Of a stretch of 5,392 nt of DNA, positions 4,887-5,392 are shown piece after piece (position 1 is the first letter of the stretch; the number at the start of each line of letters is the position of its first letter). The position numbers and the translations under genes were made by a program. The DNA is taken from the NCBI GenBank assembly GCA_902362365.1, contig CABIVQ010000088.1, forward strand, positions 1-5,392, written 5' to 3'. The notes under the pieces are model-generated. The model was not told the origin of the DNA. It was given only the letters and a program-made list of their open reading frames with translations, and did no database searches. The stretch comes from Clostridiaceae bacterium. Lineage in GTDB: Bacteria > Bacillota > Clostridia > Peptostreptococcales > Peptostreptococcaceae.

Positions 4887-5048
4887 ATGAAAATTTATAA
4901 AGATATAGATGAAGTAATAAAACCTACTGAAGTTCCTAGGGAACTTTGGAAATATGAAAAGGAAATGAAGAAGAAACCTAAATTTGATAAAGTTAAAATA
5001 AATAAAAGAAATTTAAATAAAAAAGAAGGAAAACCACGAATTAAGTAG
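4887..5048 (+). CDS. small basic hypothetical protein, 53 aa
   Basis: It encodes 53 residues (MKIYKDIDEVIKPTEVPREL..., ending KPRIK). The first 23 residues are mixed, with a Trp at 21; from residue 24 the chain is dominated by lysine (MKKKPKFDKVKINKRNLNKK), so nucleic-acid binding or a disordered tail is likely. The binding site aaaaggtga (4874-4882) is well placed. It begins 16 bases after the terminator's T-run, so it depends on transcription that passes the terminator. No family is recognised; it is supported by start signal and spacing only. Confidence 0.6.
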   Translation: MKIYKDIDEVIKPTEVPRELWKYEKEMKKKPKFDKVKINKRNLNKKEGKPRIK

Positions 5049-5077
5049 AATTATATACTTGAAAGAGGGGTGATATT

Positions 5078-5245
5078 ATGTCTAATGAAAAAATAACTAT
5101 AGCTAATCAAAGAAACTTAAATGATGTAGCTACAGAATTAACTTTGAAGTATATGGAAAGCCATTCTTTAAATGTAGAGAAGATTGTAGAAGTATACAAA
5201 GCTTTTTATAAGGCGGCTGTTGAAGCTTGGAATGGCGAATACTAA
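5078..5245 (+). CDS. small hypothetical phage protein, 55 aa
   Basis: The frame encodes 55 residues, MSNEKITIANQRNLNDVATEL at the start and AAVEAWNGEY at the end. It looks like two or three amphipathic helices (about 9-28 and 32-51), with no membrane segment or signal peptide. A strong site, agagggg (5064-5070), precedes the ATG. The gene follows the 53-residue gene by 29 bases and should share its transcript. Similar short helical proteins occur near the terminase genes of clostridial phages, in my recollection; no name or function can be given. Confidence 0.7.
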   Translation: MSNEKITIANQRNLNDVATELTLKYMESHSLNVEKIVEVYKAFYKAAVEAWNGEY

Positions 5246-5392
5246 TAATTATAAAGAACTCTAGAATAGGTTCTAGTGTTGCATTAATGTAAAATTTAAT
5301 ACTTTACAAAATGACCCTCATGATTTTAGAGCTAACGCTCAATTATTATGAGGGTTGAAATTTTTTCCATTTTATTTTTAGACGCACTTACC
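5246..5392. other. non-coding end region with three dyads (possible packaging or control site)
   Basis: No gene is seen. Three inverted repeats follow each other. At 5257-5280, ctagaa and ttctag pair around tagg, with three further outer pairs beyond a mismatch. At 5289-5307, gtaaa and tttac form a weak dyad. At 5314-5355, accctcat and atgagggt (8 bp, perfect) enclose an inner gagc/gctc hairpin. A T6 run (5361-5366) starts five bases after the last arm, so this could act as a weak terminator. The position where a small terminase gene is expected next makes a cos/pac element an alternative. Confidence 0.4.
5314..5366 (+). terminator. possible weak intrinsic terminator
   Basis: The 8-bp perfect stem accctcat (5314-5321) with atgagggt (5348-5355) has a 26-base interior containing a second short hairpin (gagc taac gctc, 5329-5340), and is followed after tgaaa by TTTTTT. 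The large loop and the five-base gap before the T-run make it weaker than a classic terminator. It may instead be a structured packaging or control site. Confidence 0.35.

Noticed and set aside
5312..5358. 15-codon frame from ATG 5312 in the end region
   Set aside because: No ribosome binding site, very short and lying within the dyad.

Overview
The window is a very AT-rich stretch in which every supported gene reads on the + strand. The genes are short and tightly packed, most start with ATG behind a strong AGGAGG-type ribosome binding site, and arginine is mostly AGA. The contents (helicase-loader tail, phage-type sigma factor, SSB, RusA, ArpU/RinA-like late regulator) mark it as the end of the early/replication module and the start of the late module of a tailed phage or prophage of a low-GC Firmicute. 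A Clostridium-type host is most likely. No integrase, structural gene, tRNA, rRNA, IS element or CRISPR array was seen.

Region 1 (1-1471): the C-terminal end of a DnaC/IstB-like helicase loader, two small unrecognised proteins that overlap by 26 bases, a 176-residue sigma-70 family factor with regions 2 and 4 only, and a long coiled-coil protein. Region 2 (1472-2140): an almost perfect 19-bp-stem inverted repeat, then ssb with an intact acidic tail, then a 45-residue basic protein. Region 3 (2141-3411): four unrecognised small proteins (126, 63, 107 and 84 aa), the typical accessory part of a phage early operon; a small hairpin precedes the second. Region 4 (3412-4706): a RusA-type Holliday junction resolvase, an ArpU/RinA-like regulator and a 94-residue unknown.

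Region 5 (4707-4886) is the most striking part. Five TGAG(A) boxes sit at an exact 11-base spacing, with a sixth 13 bases further on. They are followed by a possible -10 element, a perfect 14-bp palindrome and a strong intrinsic terminator. The terminator ends only 16 bases before the next start codon, so the downstream genes can hardly have their own promoter and must be reached by read-through or antitermination. Region 6 (4887-5392) has two small unrecognised genes and then 147 non-coding bases holding three dyads, where a packaging site (cos/pac) and the small terminase gene would be expected in such phages.

In outline, the loader, SSB and RusA handle replication and recombination, the sigma factor and the ArpU-like protein control gene expression, and the TGAGA array is the natural candidate target for the latter as the late switch. 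The link between regulator and array is inference from position and from what is known of RinA in staphylococcal phages.
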